NCBI GenBank assembly: GCA_907165135.1
Contig: OU015567.1
Coordinates: forward strand, 2,237,001-2,301,000
Length of the DNA stretch: 64,000 nucleotides
Source of the DNA: Oikopleura dioica
Taxonomy: Eukaryota; Chordata; Appendicularia; Copelata; Oikopleuridae
Direction of reading: 5' to 3'
Positions within the stretch are counted from its first letter, which is position 1, and each line of letters starts with the position of its first letter. Under the pieces are notes generated by a model. That model was not told the DNA's origin. It saw only the letters and a program-made list of their open reading frames with translations, and did no database searches. Shown piece after piece: positions 30,474-40,947 of the stretch. The translations under genes and the position numbers were made by a program.

Positions 30474-31102
30474 TTACAAGCCACAATCGTCGGCACAGGC
30501 TTCGCACCATCGATGCATTTGGACTTTTGATTGGTCGACTTGGTCCCTGAAGGGCTCATCGTAGTAACTTATGTCGATGAAAAAGAATAAACCATATCAT
30601 TCACACCTTTTTCGGACGATATCATATCTTTGTGGTCTGAAAAATCGAGCCAGCCGCGCTTGCTGATTCTTTCTTGAGGATCTTCTTCGTTGATTTCTGA
30701 TTTCATAAGTTCATCCATATCGACACTTCGTTTTCCAAGCAGATGGGGCGAACAGGCAACGCAAACCTTCGGGCTTAAAAAAGAGGGTTATTGACGTACT
30801 TCTAGACGAGCAAACTCATATAACCAAAAATAACATAATAATAAAATAATGAAATAAATCACGAAAGCAAAGCGTCCTGCTAGCATATAGCTAGGGTTAG
30901 GGTTAGGGCTATGGAGTGGCTTTTTTGGGGTTCTTTAAGAAAAAAAAACTCTACGCAGCTTTTCATTTGAGCTCTTCTTTACCTGACTCAGGCTTTCTGC
31001 ACAGGTTGCTAAGCTCAGGATATAAGGATACAGCATAACAGTACAATGAACTCACCAGAAATCATGGACAGAAAAGGAGTACCCTAGCGCGAAGAAAAAC
31101 AT
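30474..31102 (-). CDS. Cys-rich secreted precursor, possible processed peptide
   Basis: Three exons (31102-31056, 30773-30606, 30567-30474) with consistent phases give about 102 residues. They comprise a signal-like start (MFFFALGYSFSV), HDFCPKVCVACSPHLLGKR with three Cys and a Gly-Lys-Arg amidation/cleavage-type site, an acidic spacer, a basic stretch with RKS, and a C-terminal QMHRWCEACADDCGL with three more Cys. The two Cys clusters separated by a basic-flanked spacer recall two-chain (insulin/relaxin-like) hormones, but the Cys spacing does not match that family, so this is only an analogy. Introns are GT-AG, 38 bp and about 280 bp; the longer one contains a short telomere-type repeat. 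Confidence 0.6.
30892..30908 (+). repeat. Short interstitial telomere-type repeat (TTAGGG)
   Basis: TAGGGTTAGGGTTAGGG lies in the first intron of the Cys-rich precursor gene. Less than three units. Confidence 0.8.
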
Positions 31103-31338
31103 GAAAAAAACTTTCATCTTCTTCTTCTTCTCTCTGTATGTATCGGAATATCGTCACCAACCGCCGCTTTATTTGGTTTTACTTCACTTTCGAATGGTTT
31201 TCTGTCATTTAATTATTAAGCTTCTAATTGAAAAGGATTTTACGGCGCAGATAAAGCACTTCACAAGCATCTGCTATGAATATTTATGACGAAAATCAGG
31301 ATGCATTAGAGTGGTCACTTCTGTTTTTATTCATAAAG

Positions 31339-34117
31339 TTATACAGGTGCTTGAAAATTTAATACATTGGCTAAATGGTTGACTCGGAAGAAGGGATGAC
31401 GGCCAAGTCTGGAGAAAACTGGAGGGAATTTCGCTTTGAAGTAACATTTGAAAAATTAACTGAAAAATTACTGTAATCGAGGTTTATCATAAAGTTACCT
31501 GATTCGGTAGATGAAAAGCGCATTTTGTATAATTTGTTGAACTGAAAATTCTTGGCCCTGGAGTTGAGAGATTCCCTCGTGTGGTCGAGTCTTGTGCTCA
31601 TGCTAAAATACAGTCAGAATAAGTAATACTGATGGTTTCGTACCATTTGGCAGCGTTCATAAAATCTTGTTTGAACTGTGAACTCATGAATGTGTAGATA
31701 AAGGGGTTGAGAGCAGCGTTGAAGAAGATCAGTAATTCAGCGATTGTTTTCAATCCTGAAAAATAAAGAAATCTGCTGATGAAAAGCTGGCTTTCAACCT
31801 GAAGAGGCAGTACAGTGGTGAATCCTCGATTGGGAAGGTCACTTTGACTTGCCGCTTCCCAATCGAGGATTCGGTCCGCACCGCACTTCTCTAGAGATTG
31901 GCTTGCTATATGCGCTGCCGCTTCCCAATCGAGGATTCAGCGCGTCCTTCCCAATCGAGGATTCACCACTGTATTTTCCTCGAACTCAAAGCTTCCCCCC
32001 GAGCAAGGCACTTGATCTTTGTTGATATTTGAAAAGCTGTCTCCAAGATACAGGCTCGGATCGTTTTTCGATCTTTCATAATTCGCCACTTCGATAAGTT
32101 TATCCACGTGGAATGGGAGCCAGCAAAGTACGAAACTCGCCAAAATGACGATGATCATCAAAATCACTCGTTTTCGAAGATCGAATCGTTTTCGTGCTTC
32201 TTTCGATCGAGCAAACTTAATTTTTTTAATCCTTTTAAATTCGACTCAAAAATTACCTTCACCCTTTTACTCGTCTCTTGAAGCTTGGTGCAAATCAATA
32301 TGTAGCAAATGGTCATCAAAATCAGCGGCAAAAAGAAACAAATCGACGCAACGCAGATCAAATAGTCATTATACGCTTTTACACAGAAGAAGCAGCCTCT
32401 TTTCTCCTGCAAAACCTCGATGTAAACTTGCGCATCATAAATTGGATAATCGTCATAATCGCCAAAAACATCAGCACTTTCCATTCTCGAAGGCGCCTCT
32501 AGAATCATCTGAGCTTTTTTGCTTCTATCAAAAATTACCGATATTAAAGCTGTCAGCGATTTCGCACTGGAATTTTTCGCATTCGTCGAATTTCAAATGC
32601 TCAACTATGCTTTCTCCGCAATTTTTTCTAAAAGAACTTATCTCTAGAAAAGAATTGACGGAGTTTCCAAGGTGCACTCTTTCTCAGGATTCTCAATTGT
32701 CCCTCTACCTAAAGCCCCCATGAAGAGAGAACCCTGCTCCACAAAGCTCTCGTTTTTCTAGAGCAATTGCTTGAGGTACTTCCCAGTTCGACCAATTCGT
32801 CGACTTGACCATTTCCCCATCGAGCTGGAGGCTGACTTGACTCGTTCTCGGATCAACAGTGTACCAGATAAACAAAGGAATGCACCAAAAATCGAAAAGA
32901 TCCAGGCAAAAAGGCAAATCAAATTCGTGTACTTTTGAAAAATCTCCCTCGATTTCGTGAATAAAGAAGGAGAACCAACGATCAAGTAAAATCGGTCGAG
33001 AGACATGATCGTGAGAAACGAGACAGAGGCGAAAAATGAAATGAAATTGACGCAGTACATGAACTTTTTCCACTGCCCGTAGATCGTGTTTTTGCTACGG
33101 TGGGAGTTCAGCGCCGAGTTGAAGCTCTGAAGCTCAGAAGGTGAAAGGTCACTATCTCGGATCAATAATGTAAAGTGGATAAATTATCCAGGATAATCCT
33201 GGTAATGACTTCAAATGGTCAATCAACTTGATCGGCCCGAGTCATAGAGTTTCAGCATATCCCGACTTATTCCACAAATCCATCGTCAGATCGATTTCTG
33301 GCAGTCCAATTACTGGAATATTTAACCTTTCGCCACATAAACTGACCCCTGCTTTGTCCAAATAATTGGTACGAATATTGAACTGTTCGACGAATACGGT
33401 ATTTGGAATGCTAAAGCTCAAGATTTCACCGTTTCTACGGCCCAGGAGCCTTTACCTGATGATGAGGAGAATATCTGCTATAGTAAGATTGAGAATAAAT
33501 AGGTTAGCGGAGCGATTGAGCTTTTGAAAATTCCCAATAATGGTGAAGATAACGACCAAGTTTCCAAAAAGGCCGACGATGAATATTAAAAAGTACACGA
33601 CGATAAATCCGGTCGACATTGAAGTCTCGTTGCGCTGGATGAACGATAGCAAAGTTGAAATCGTCTCATCCTCGCAGTCACTTGATACTGTAAGGCTCTC
33701 CTGACAAGGGTCACCTCCTTAATTGAACAACAGGATATTTGGATTAATTCAATTTGGAGGGTTAAAGTGGATTTTCAAAGATTGCCGACTAAAAAGTCCT
33801 GACGAAGATCGAAAATAAACAGTTCGACTTTCGGAAGCTCTGACTGGCCGAAAAAATTGAGCTAATCGTAGTTTTCCGGCCCCTGATTGGTTGGTTGGCG
33901 AAATCTTATTGGCTCAAAACGACACTCTGATAAAATCTATTATGAGTCATAATTTATGACTCATTATATATAAAATATTTTATCGTCACTTTCTTAGGGG
34001 AATGTCTCTGTTACCTGTTAAATTGAAGAAGCAATCAGGCGGTCGATATCGATGCTGACCGAATCCAAAAATTTTTCCAGCATTATCTCCAATTGACTTG
34101 AACGGATTTGGCGACAT
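31339..34117 (-). pseudogene. Rhodopsin-type (class A) GPCR; coding exon carries a 159-bp element
   Basis: ATG 34117 begins the N-terminal exon, which joins GDPCQESL at about 33720. TM1 is STGFIVVYFLIFIVGLFGNL with the conserved GN; TM2 is FILNLTIADILLII with LxxAD. Then comes extracellular LCGERL. TM3 has SLDRFYLIV, so DRY is DRF. TM4, TM5 (ICFFLPLILMTICYILI) and TM6 (VLCWLPFHVDKLIEV, CWxP) follow. TM7 is AALNPFIYTF (NPxxY). The tail ends VNHLANVLNFQAPV at 31339. ECL3 encoded at about 31975 is broken by a 159-bp TA-flanked element that adds a stop. Without it FEFEENT runs to ASSGLKTIAELL in frame across a normal intron. The peptide-receptor-like look (acidic ECL, DRF) is only suggestive; the ligand is unknown. 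Confidence 0.85.
31813..31971. mobile_element. 159-bp TA-flanked MITE in a GPCR exon
   Basis: The termini CAGTGGTGAATCCTCGATTG and their inverse are perfect over at least 25 bp, flanked by TA on both sides (31811-31812; 31972-31973). The core AATCCTCGATTGGGAAG or its inverse occurs four times in the 159 bp. CAGT...ACTG and TA suggest a mariner-type MITE. Confidence 0.88.
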
Positions 34118-35469
34118 CTAAAAATAATCTTTGAAAAAGTTCCTTTGACGGATTGAAGTAAAAACACTTTTGGCAACGAAAAGCTCAATTTCAATCTTGT
34201 TCTTTCTCTGATGAAAAATTCAAGCTCTGATGAGGATATATTTAATCAAATGATGATCAACCTCGAGTCGTGTATTTTTAATTTCGTCCATGTTAGAACC
34301 CAGCAGAACTGACCTTCAATTTGAGATACAGACGAACTTGTTTGCTTATCCGTTTATCTCCTCTAATAAAAATTCTCTTGAAAAGAGTAAACTCTAAACC
34401 ACTCCTTGGATCTCCAAAAAAGAGGTGACAAAAAAGAGCCCCGCATCTGGATCAAATCGAACCGTACAGTTTATCTTTTACAAAGAACGTATAGCGTCCA
34501 TAATTTATGTATCAAATGACAATCTCTGTCTACTTTTGCTGACTGTCAGCTTTCTTTTCTTTCAGGGAGGCTTTAGGGCATAAGATTTTATTTTTTACAT
34601 AATTGATTGAATTGATTTTTCAGCAACTTAATTGTCCCCTTAATTAAATGTTGTTAATAACAAGTTGTTATGAACAAAAAATGTTATTAATTTTTTCAAT
34701 ACTTCTTGAAACTTTTACCTCCAAGGAAAAATCAAAATCAAAGTAAAAATCATATAAGTCCATTTTCTTCTCTGTGTAAAAATTCTGAACTCTGTTCATA
34801 TTTTTTCATAAATATCACCAACAGGAAATGAAATCAAGGAAGAGGAACTCAATTTTTTTTACCTTATTTTTCGATCCTTTCGGATATTTCTGAAGATATA
34901 AAAAGAAGCTTCTCTTTTTGACTAAAAAAAGAACTTGTGCACTTAACTTTTATAAAATAATCAGATTTAAAAGGCACTCATCCTTTTTTGGGCAAGTGTC
35001 TTCTGAATCCTATTAAATTTGGCATGATAGCGTTTTTGCATGTGTATATTCTGAGCGGGAAAGGGGATCGGAGCGGATTGTTGTTTGTTTATGACCTTAT
35101 TCCAGGCGATCCTCATTACTGAGAGCTTTATGTCTTATTCTTCAATATTCCTGGATATTCTCATCCTTAGAAATCTGTGTGTTTGGCGGACAGACACGAT
35201 TCTTTTGCGAACATCGGTGATTTATTAGCTTGTTTCTTCGCGTGTCCTCGCTCTGCAGACCTGGTCCTTCATTAACCTTTCACAAAGAAACCAGATCACT
35301 TCTTGTACAAGGCGAATATTGATGATTAAACGGAGCCAAATACTTATCTCATAGTCGGATATAGTTGTTTGATCAGGGGTCAAGAATTATTCAAAACGGC
35401 GTATTTAAGAACTCTCTTCTTTCTTCGAAGAACATAGTTCGATTTTAAGATATTCAGAAAATTTTTAAG
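34118..35469. other. AT-rich intergenic, no gene seen
   Basis: About 1.35 kb between the GPCR start and a small secreted-protein gene. Many stops in all frames. Contains a GTTGTTAATAACAAC-like dyad near 34650. Probably promoter sequence for both neighbours. Confidence 0.4.
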
Positions 35470-35872
35470 ATGCTTTTTAAAATATATACAATTTTGCCAG
35501 GATTGAGCTCGGCTTTCGGAATATATCAACTGCACAGATTTCGATTTGAATGCATGCAAGGTAATTTTTGGTTAGTTTGACGCTGAAAATCCGCGAATTT
35601 TCCAAAATTTCCGACTCAAATCGACAGATAGGTGCCAAAATTTTTATAAATTGACGAATCAGAGCGCATTTTTCCGAAATTTTTGTCCTTCGATAGTCTA
35701 AATAATTGAAAAAAGCTTGAGAAAAAAATAATTTTCAGGTGTTATGTCGATGCCAACAGAAAACCTCAACCCGGAAACAACGATGAGCGAGCTTGAATCA
35801 ATCTGCGACGAGTACATTTTTACTTTGTGGCAAATGCACAACAAGAAACCAAAATACTTTGAAAAACAATGA
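35470..35872 (+). CDS. Small secreted or membrane-anchored protein, family unknown
   Basis: Two exons (35470-35560 and 35739-35872) joined in phase 1 over a 178-bp GT-AG intron encode 74 residues. A hydrophobic start (MLFKIYTILPGLSSAFG), then YQLHRFRFECMQ, and an acidic second exon (NPETTMSELESICDEYIFTL) ending KYFEKQ. Two Cys could form a disulfide. I recognise no family. TATA-type tracts lie upstream near 35400. Confidence 0.55.
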
Positions 35873-36032
35873 TTGTGGAAAACACAATTGAGCGACATTT
35901 CTTTTACTGTGAATAAATTTTAAAACACATCGAATTTTTCAAAGATGATAAGCGTTTCTTGTTGAAGGAGCTCTAGAAACTGCATCAAACTCAACCTCTG
36001 TTGGCTCATTTAGGTCTAAAAAAGTTTTTTTC

Positions 36033-37580
36033 TTATTTTTTTTCGCTAAAGATTGTGTTACCGATTCGATTGTAAGAACAACAATAGCAACAGCCAAGAA
36101 CATTTCCTTGAAAAAACAGAATGATGACCAGGGAATTGATAGAAATCATCTGCATCAAAAATAAAACACAGTAGACAGCGAAAATGTAAGGGTCGGAAGA
36201 CGTCATCCACTTCACAATAGAAAGGTAGTAGACATGGCTTCCGACCGAAAGACTGAGCCACAAGAATGCCAGAATCGAGAAAGAACCAATAACATTCGAC
36301 CAGCAAGCTAAAACCCGTTAAAACCTAACCTCAAAGCGAAAAATTTTTCCCACAAGTTTTTCGATATCTTCTCCGAAATCGGCGTTCATCATCGCAGGAA
36401 AGGCAGCATCCACAAATCGAAGGAATCAAGGTCAAAATGCCCATCAAAATGCCGACTCCGTAAGAATAAAATATTGAAGCAGCATATTCATATGGGCAGA
36501 CGACGGATTGAGTTGGCCCACTCCGCACGTGGGGCCAAGGCACGGGAGGTGTCAAGCCGAGAGTCAATAGATGCAAGGGACCACGCCGCCGGGGCGAACT
36601 CCTGCAGAGTACGGTTTCGGGCCAAGTTTGGAGCAAGTCTCGGTGTGAGACCTCGAGTAAACAGAATCAAAGGTCACATTGAGCCCGAGATCAGGATCAA
36701 GCTCATCTCCGGATAAGCCCTAAAAGTGAAGATATAGATGACCTAAAAATAAAATTTGATGAAACTTGGCTCAATAGGGTAAAAGGGCCTTCAAAACACA
36801 GAAAAAAGGCTCTGAATCAAACAAAACTTACGTCAGAACATCGTGGGAGCAATTTGACAAGACCGAAATTCGCGAAAAATCGCATTTTGCGAAATCTTGA
36901 CGAAAACTGAGCTGCGATTGCGATGCGATTGCGATTCGGTCAGAAAAGTTCTTGCGATTGCGAATTTTCTGCAAAATTTCGCATCGCAATCGCAAAATAT
37001 TCGCCAATTGCGATTTTCGCGAAAAAGTCTTTTTCGACCAAAGATTCGGATTCAACGCCCCTGATTACCCTATTGGGCCAAGTTTCATAAAATTCTATTT
37101 TTCGGTCATCTATATCTTCACTTTTAGGGCTGATCCGGGGATGAGCTTGATCCTGATCTCGGGCTCAACGTGACCTTTGATTCTGTTTACTCAAGGTCTC
37201 ACACCGAGACTTGCTCCAAACTTGGCCCAGAACTGGACTCTGCAGGAGTTCGCACCGGCGGCGTGGTCCCTTCCATCTATTGACTCTCGGCTTGACACCG
37301 CCTGTGCCTTGGCCTCACGTGCGGAGTGGGCCAACTCAATCCGTGTTTCCCCATTCATATGTTCCCAAGTAAAAATCCATGGTCAAAATTCCCACATCGC
37401 TGATTATCAGGAAAATTGCAAAAAGAATAAGGGTCCCCCCAGTCGCCTAAAATCGTAGTATATATAAATTATATTTTATTATATATATAAATTTCATACT
37501 CGTAAAAAGCGCTGGTAGAGCATTCTCTTTTTCAAAATTGAAAAAACCGTATACAAGCAATTGTTTTCGAGGGTAAACAT
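36033..37580 (-). pseudogene. Four-TM membrane protein; exon split by an 858-bp foldback element
   Basis: ATG 37580 starts a cytoplasmic exon (MFTLENNCLYTVFSILKKRM). After an AT-rich intron come TM1 (ATGGTLILFAIFLIISDVGI) and MDFYLGTYE. The exon then breaks at the 858-bp element and, with one 9-bp target copy, continues as YAASIFYSYGVGILMGILTL (TM2), a CGCCLSCDDERR loop and a basic stretch RFRRRYRKT. A 52-bp intron leads to SNVIGSFSILAFLWLSLSVG (TM3), WMTSSDPYIFAV and TM4 with a CCYCCSY cluster, ending at 36033. The layout resembles MS4A/tetraspan-type proteins but lacks the tetraspanin CCG loop. As assembled the element introduces stops, so the gene is either disrupted or the element is removed from the transcript. 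Confidence 0.75.
36495..37352. mobile_element. 858-bp foldback element with 9-bp target duplication
   Basis: Direct repeats ATTCATATG lie at 36486-36494 and 37353-37361. The arms are inverted copies of about 230-280 bp (for example ACGGATTGAGTTGGCCCACT at the left, inverse at the right). The outer 18 bp align without gaps but with several mismatches, while the inner arm is much better conserved. The centre holds many GCGATTGCGA-like subrepeats. No transposase. A 9-bp duplication is typical of Mutator-like elements, which is the best guess. Confidence 0.85.
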
Positions 37581-37654
37581 GATTATCGCAGTAACTCTTC
37601 CACGTGAATATTTATTCTTCGCATTAATCGAATAAAAACAGCAAGTATCAAAGT

Positions 37655-39179
37655 TCAAAGTTTGGGTATGATTCTGAGAAGAAACTGCTCTTTCGTCAAA
37701 TTCTGCATTTCGTTGAGCAGCTTTTCGGCCGGGCCCGCTTCCGATAGCAGATATTCCCTGTTTTCGGGCTCGGTGCTCAACGTGTGATAAGCTCCTTAAA
37801 AATATTTACAGAGAAGTTATGTTGTTTTTTTGCTCCGTGAAACAAGCGTATTTACCTAAGACGCTTTGAGCTGCTCGTGCTCGCACTGCATAATAAATAG
37901 CATTTATCTCGGCTTCCGTAAGTTTCCGGGAATGAAGATATCCACGGAGAAGCCAGCTGATTGGCTGGTAGACGGATTCGAGGGATGAAGTTTTGGTGAA
38001 GACTGCCACCATGTGGTAAAGAACAGCGATGGAAAGGTCGAAAACTAAGGCACTCCCGCAGACATCACCGAAATCAATGAAAGCCTTCAGCGCAGCTAAA
38101 AACATGATGAGCAAAAACCTTTTTCACTTTCGAGAACCTTTTCCAGATTCGTCTTTTTCTCCGATGATGTTGAGTGAATTTAAGTCTCCATGAACGACTC
38201 CACTTGGTAAATCACAGTTGTTTTTCAATATCTCTTTGAAATCTTTGATCGCCGCTTTGACTGAAGCGGTTGTTTCTTCTGATTCAAGAGTGGCGATTCT
38301 TTCCTCCCATTCTGGATTCACGACTCGTTCGATTGACCAGATGTGCTTATAAAAATAAAATTGGGTGAGAAGAAGAGGAACTATAACTAGGGCCGACGCG
38401 CAAAAAATCAACCCCAAGAAAGCATCAACGTAGAGAGCTGAAACTTCGGGACATTATGTAGTTCGACCCAACTAAAAAAATTGCTATTGAAAATTTTTTG
38501 GTCAGGTCACGTGGTCACGTGATACAGGCCTCCGAAAAGCTAAAAAAGCTTGACGACCTTGAACGCCTGATCAAGGTCGATCAGCTCATACCTCAAAAGA
38601 AAGCGCTCAAAAAGTTGGGGGGTTTTAGTTGGGTCGAACTACATAATTTCCCGGAGTTTCAGCTCTCAGAAACTCCAATTTTCAAGGTGAATTTATGGCG
38701 TCTACTTTTAACCCAGACGAACTTATTTTCAGATCCCTTTCTTACCTTTAATTTCGAAGTGAAAGGGAACTTCTCTGAAGACCCCTTTCTTTCCATTAGC
38801 AAGTGGCATTTTGCAATAGCTTCTCCGATCTCCGAAAAAAACTGTTCCTCAACGGGCAATTTTTGCAACATCTCTCCTTCAATAAATTCCAACAGCCGGA
38901 CGTAACACTCTCCATCTTTTCCGTTCGCCATTTTTGTCTTGAGCTTCTTCTGCAAAAGCCCTTCCTTTGTCTTGATTATCTGCGGGACGGCGATGCCGGA
39001 ATTGAACCAAAATTGCTGGAGTTCTGCTTGTTCGGAAACGCGGTTTTCATCGGAGGAGAATTCTTCGTGGAAGACTTTCAGGACGACTTTTGTTGAGGTT
39101 GAAGTGGTGATGAGGAAGTTGAGGTCATCATAGCTCGGAAGGGATTTGATTGATTGAGTTTTGATGTTGTAAAAATTGT
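37655..39179 (-). CDS. HYKK: Hydroxylysine kinase (aminoglycoside-phosphotransferase fold)
   Basis: HYKK phosphorylates 5-hydroxylysine with GTP during collagen breakdown. Exons from 39179 read DNFYNIKTQSIKSLPSYDDL (family motif LPSYDD), VVLKVF (lysine strand), YVRLLEFIEGEML and SEIGEAIAKCH. A 400-bp intron with an inverted-repeat element follows. Then come HIWSIERVVNPEWEERI, GVVHGDLNSLNII (catalytic loop), AFIDFGDVCGSAL (metal-binding DFGD), AVYH-type C-lobe segments and the end LLRIIPKL at 37655. The order and motifs agree with HYKK. The first exon was not resolved: a donor-ended ATG exon near 39270 fits poorly in phase. Confidence 0.85.
38433..38667. repeat. 235-bp inverted-repeat element in a HYKK intron
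   Basis: The left arm GAGAGCTGAAACTTCGGGAC and the right-arm inverse GAGAGCTGAAACTCCGGGAA match over about 45 bp with few mismatches, ending at the shared CGACCCAACTAAAA. Target duplication not clear. Lies within an intron, so it does not affect the protein. Confidence 0.75.
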
Positions 39180-40947
39180 CTGAAATAGATTTACATGATA
39201 TCAAATTTTAAAATTAAAGTTGTGGTGTTAAGATTGAATACCTGGCCATTCAAGATTATTTTTATGCTTAATGATGTTAATCGCATTTTGCCTTTTATTT
39301 TAAATATAAACAAGAGAAATGAAAGAAAAACTTATGATTTCTAAAGAGAGAACTAAAGCACAGTATGAAACGTACCAAGTACAGTTGTTGCTTCATCAAT
39401 TAAAAGTTTTGGCTTCGTGGGCATCTCTTCAGTTGTATTACTGTTTTTTTTTGTCTCTTTTGAAATCAAACTCGCAAAATTCAAGCAAATATTTTTCTGG
39501 CCAATAAGTTCTGTCTTCGTTTTTGCGTGGGCAAAATTCGAATTTCTACAAATTCTGGAGTCTAGGCCAAAATTTCCTCGTTGATTCCAACGCCAGCAAG
39601 GTTCGAGAAACCGTTATTTTTGATCAAAATATTTTCCATCCGACTCTGATTTAATTCACTCTTCTCATTTTTGAGCCCTTCCAGGTGTACTGGAAAACGT
39701 CACGTGAAGGGAATGAATTTTATTCAGATTTAGAACGCGTCCCTTGTTTTTCAGTGTTTTCAAGATGCGGCAACCTTCTTGAGAGAAAAAAGTGTTGTTC
39801 CGTTAACAAAAATGCAAAGTGGGCTGAGTGTGACGAATACGGAATTGGACGGTTTACGGTTCTTTTCTAGAGCGCGAACTCCACGGCCACTTCAACGAAT
39901 ATTGAAATAATTACGAGCAAACCTGTTTTCCGACCATTTTTTCTTATCATCAAAGGCTATAATAAAGCATAAATCAAAGGGTTTAATTTTTATCAATGAT
40001 AAATTATCATTCAGCTGCTCTGCTCATTTTCCTTCTTTGTTAATAAAATTTTGAAAACAACTCTTCCCAAAACATTGCCAAAAACGTGATTCAACCAACA
40101 AATCAACAATCTTTACGCATTTTATCAGCTGCTTATTCCTTTTTTCGTTCGTTGTTATCTCAAGTCCGCTTATGGGATTTAGCTCCGAAGCCCACGTTCA
40201 ATGACATGAGCCACAATAAACTCGCTCGAGAACATTTTTATGCGCATTCTAATAAGGAAGTAAATCTACGTTTTAAACTGTTTACCAAACGGCGCAAATG
40301 AAAATAATTTGCGGCTTTCGTGGCGTTCCGTATTTTTACGAAATAACCAGGGTACATTTTTGCCGGAAGAAAATATTGTCAAAACTGGTCAAGAACTTTG
40401 TAAATGGATTTCCGTCTTTAGAAAAGAAAAAAAAATCCATCATCTAACAAAGTCAAAACTTTTAAATTCCTGATGTATAAAAAGAACCGCACTTGATTTC
40501 GAACGGAATTCAAGGACAAAACAGGAAGCGGTTTTGCAAATCTTGTTCGTTCTCGTTACTGTTTATGCTGGTCTGATTTGTTTGTAAAAAGCCCTCGTAA
40601 ATATGACCTTTCCGGGCGGAAGGGGTTCCATTCTCGCTTGCTTTTAGAAATCGAATCTTTGCTGACGAAATCATTCTGATTATACTCTCATAATTCTTAC
40701 TCTTCAGCGATGATTTCTAGCGTCGGCAAGGTGAGGCTTATCCAGGTTAATCGCTCTTCAGCTGGTTCACCTAACCGTTCTTGTTTATCAGCTGATTAGG
40801 CAACTTTACGTGAGCTTTTAAATTCTCCGCATTTTCGATATTCCAAAACAACCAGATTAGTCGCTCTTGGGAGCAAAATCTTTCGCTAGCAGCTGGCGTT
40901 GATTTCTTACTTTCTACTGTCAAGTCAAGAGAAAATATCTCTCGAAA
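39180..40947. other. Intergenic between HYKK and the kelch pair
   Basis: About 1.77 kb with short plus-strand ORFs (39319-39507, 39685-39870, 40086-40301) that lack motifs and splice support. Copies of TATCAGCTG (near 40125 and 40785) also occur upstream of the second kelch paralogue. A first HYKK exon may be hidden at its left end. Confidence 0.35.

Noticed and set aside
30474-30773. A GWLDF (CCK/cionin-like) motif in the Cys-rich precursor
   Set aside because: It came from a miscounted A-run. The correct frame reads ISKARLARFF, and the joined protein has no CCK motif.
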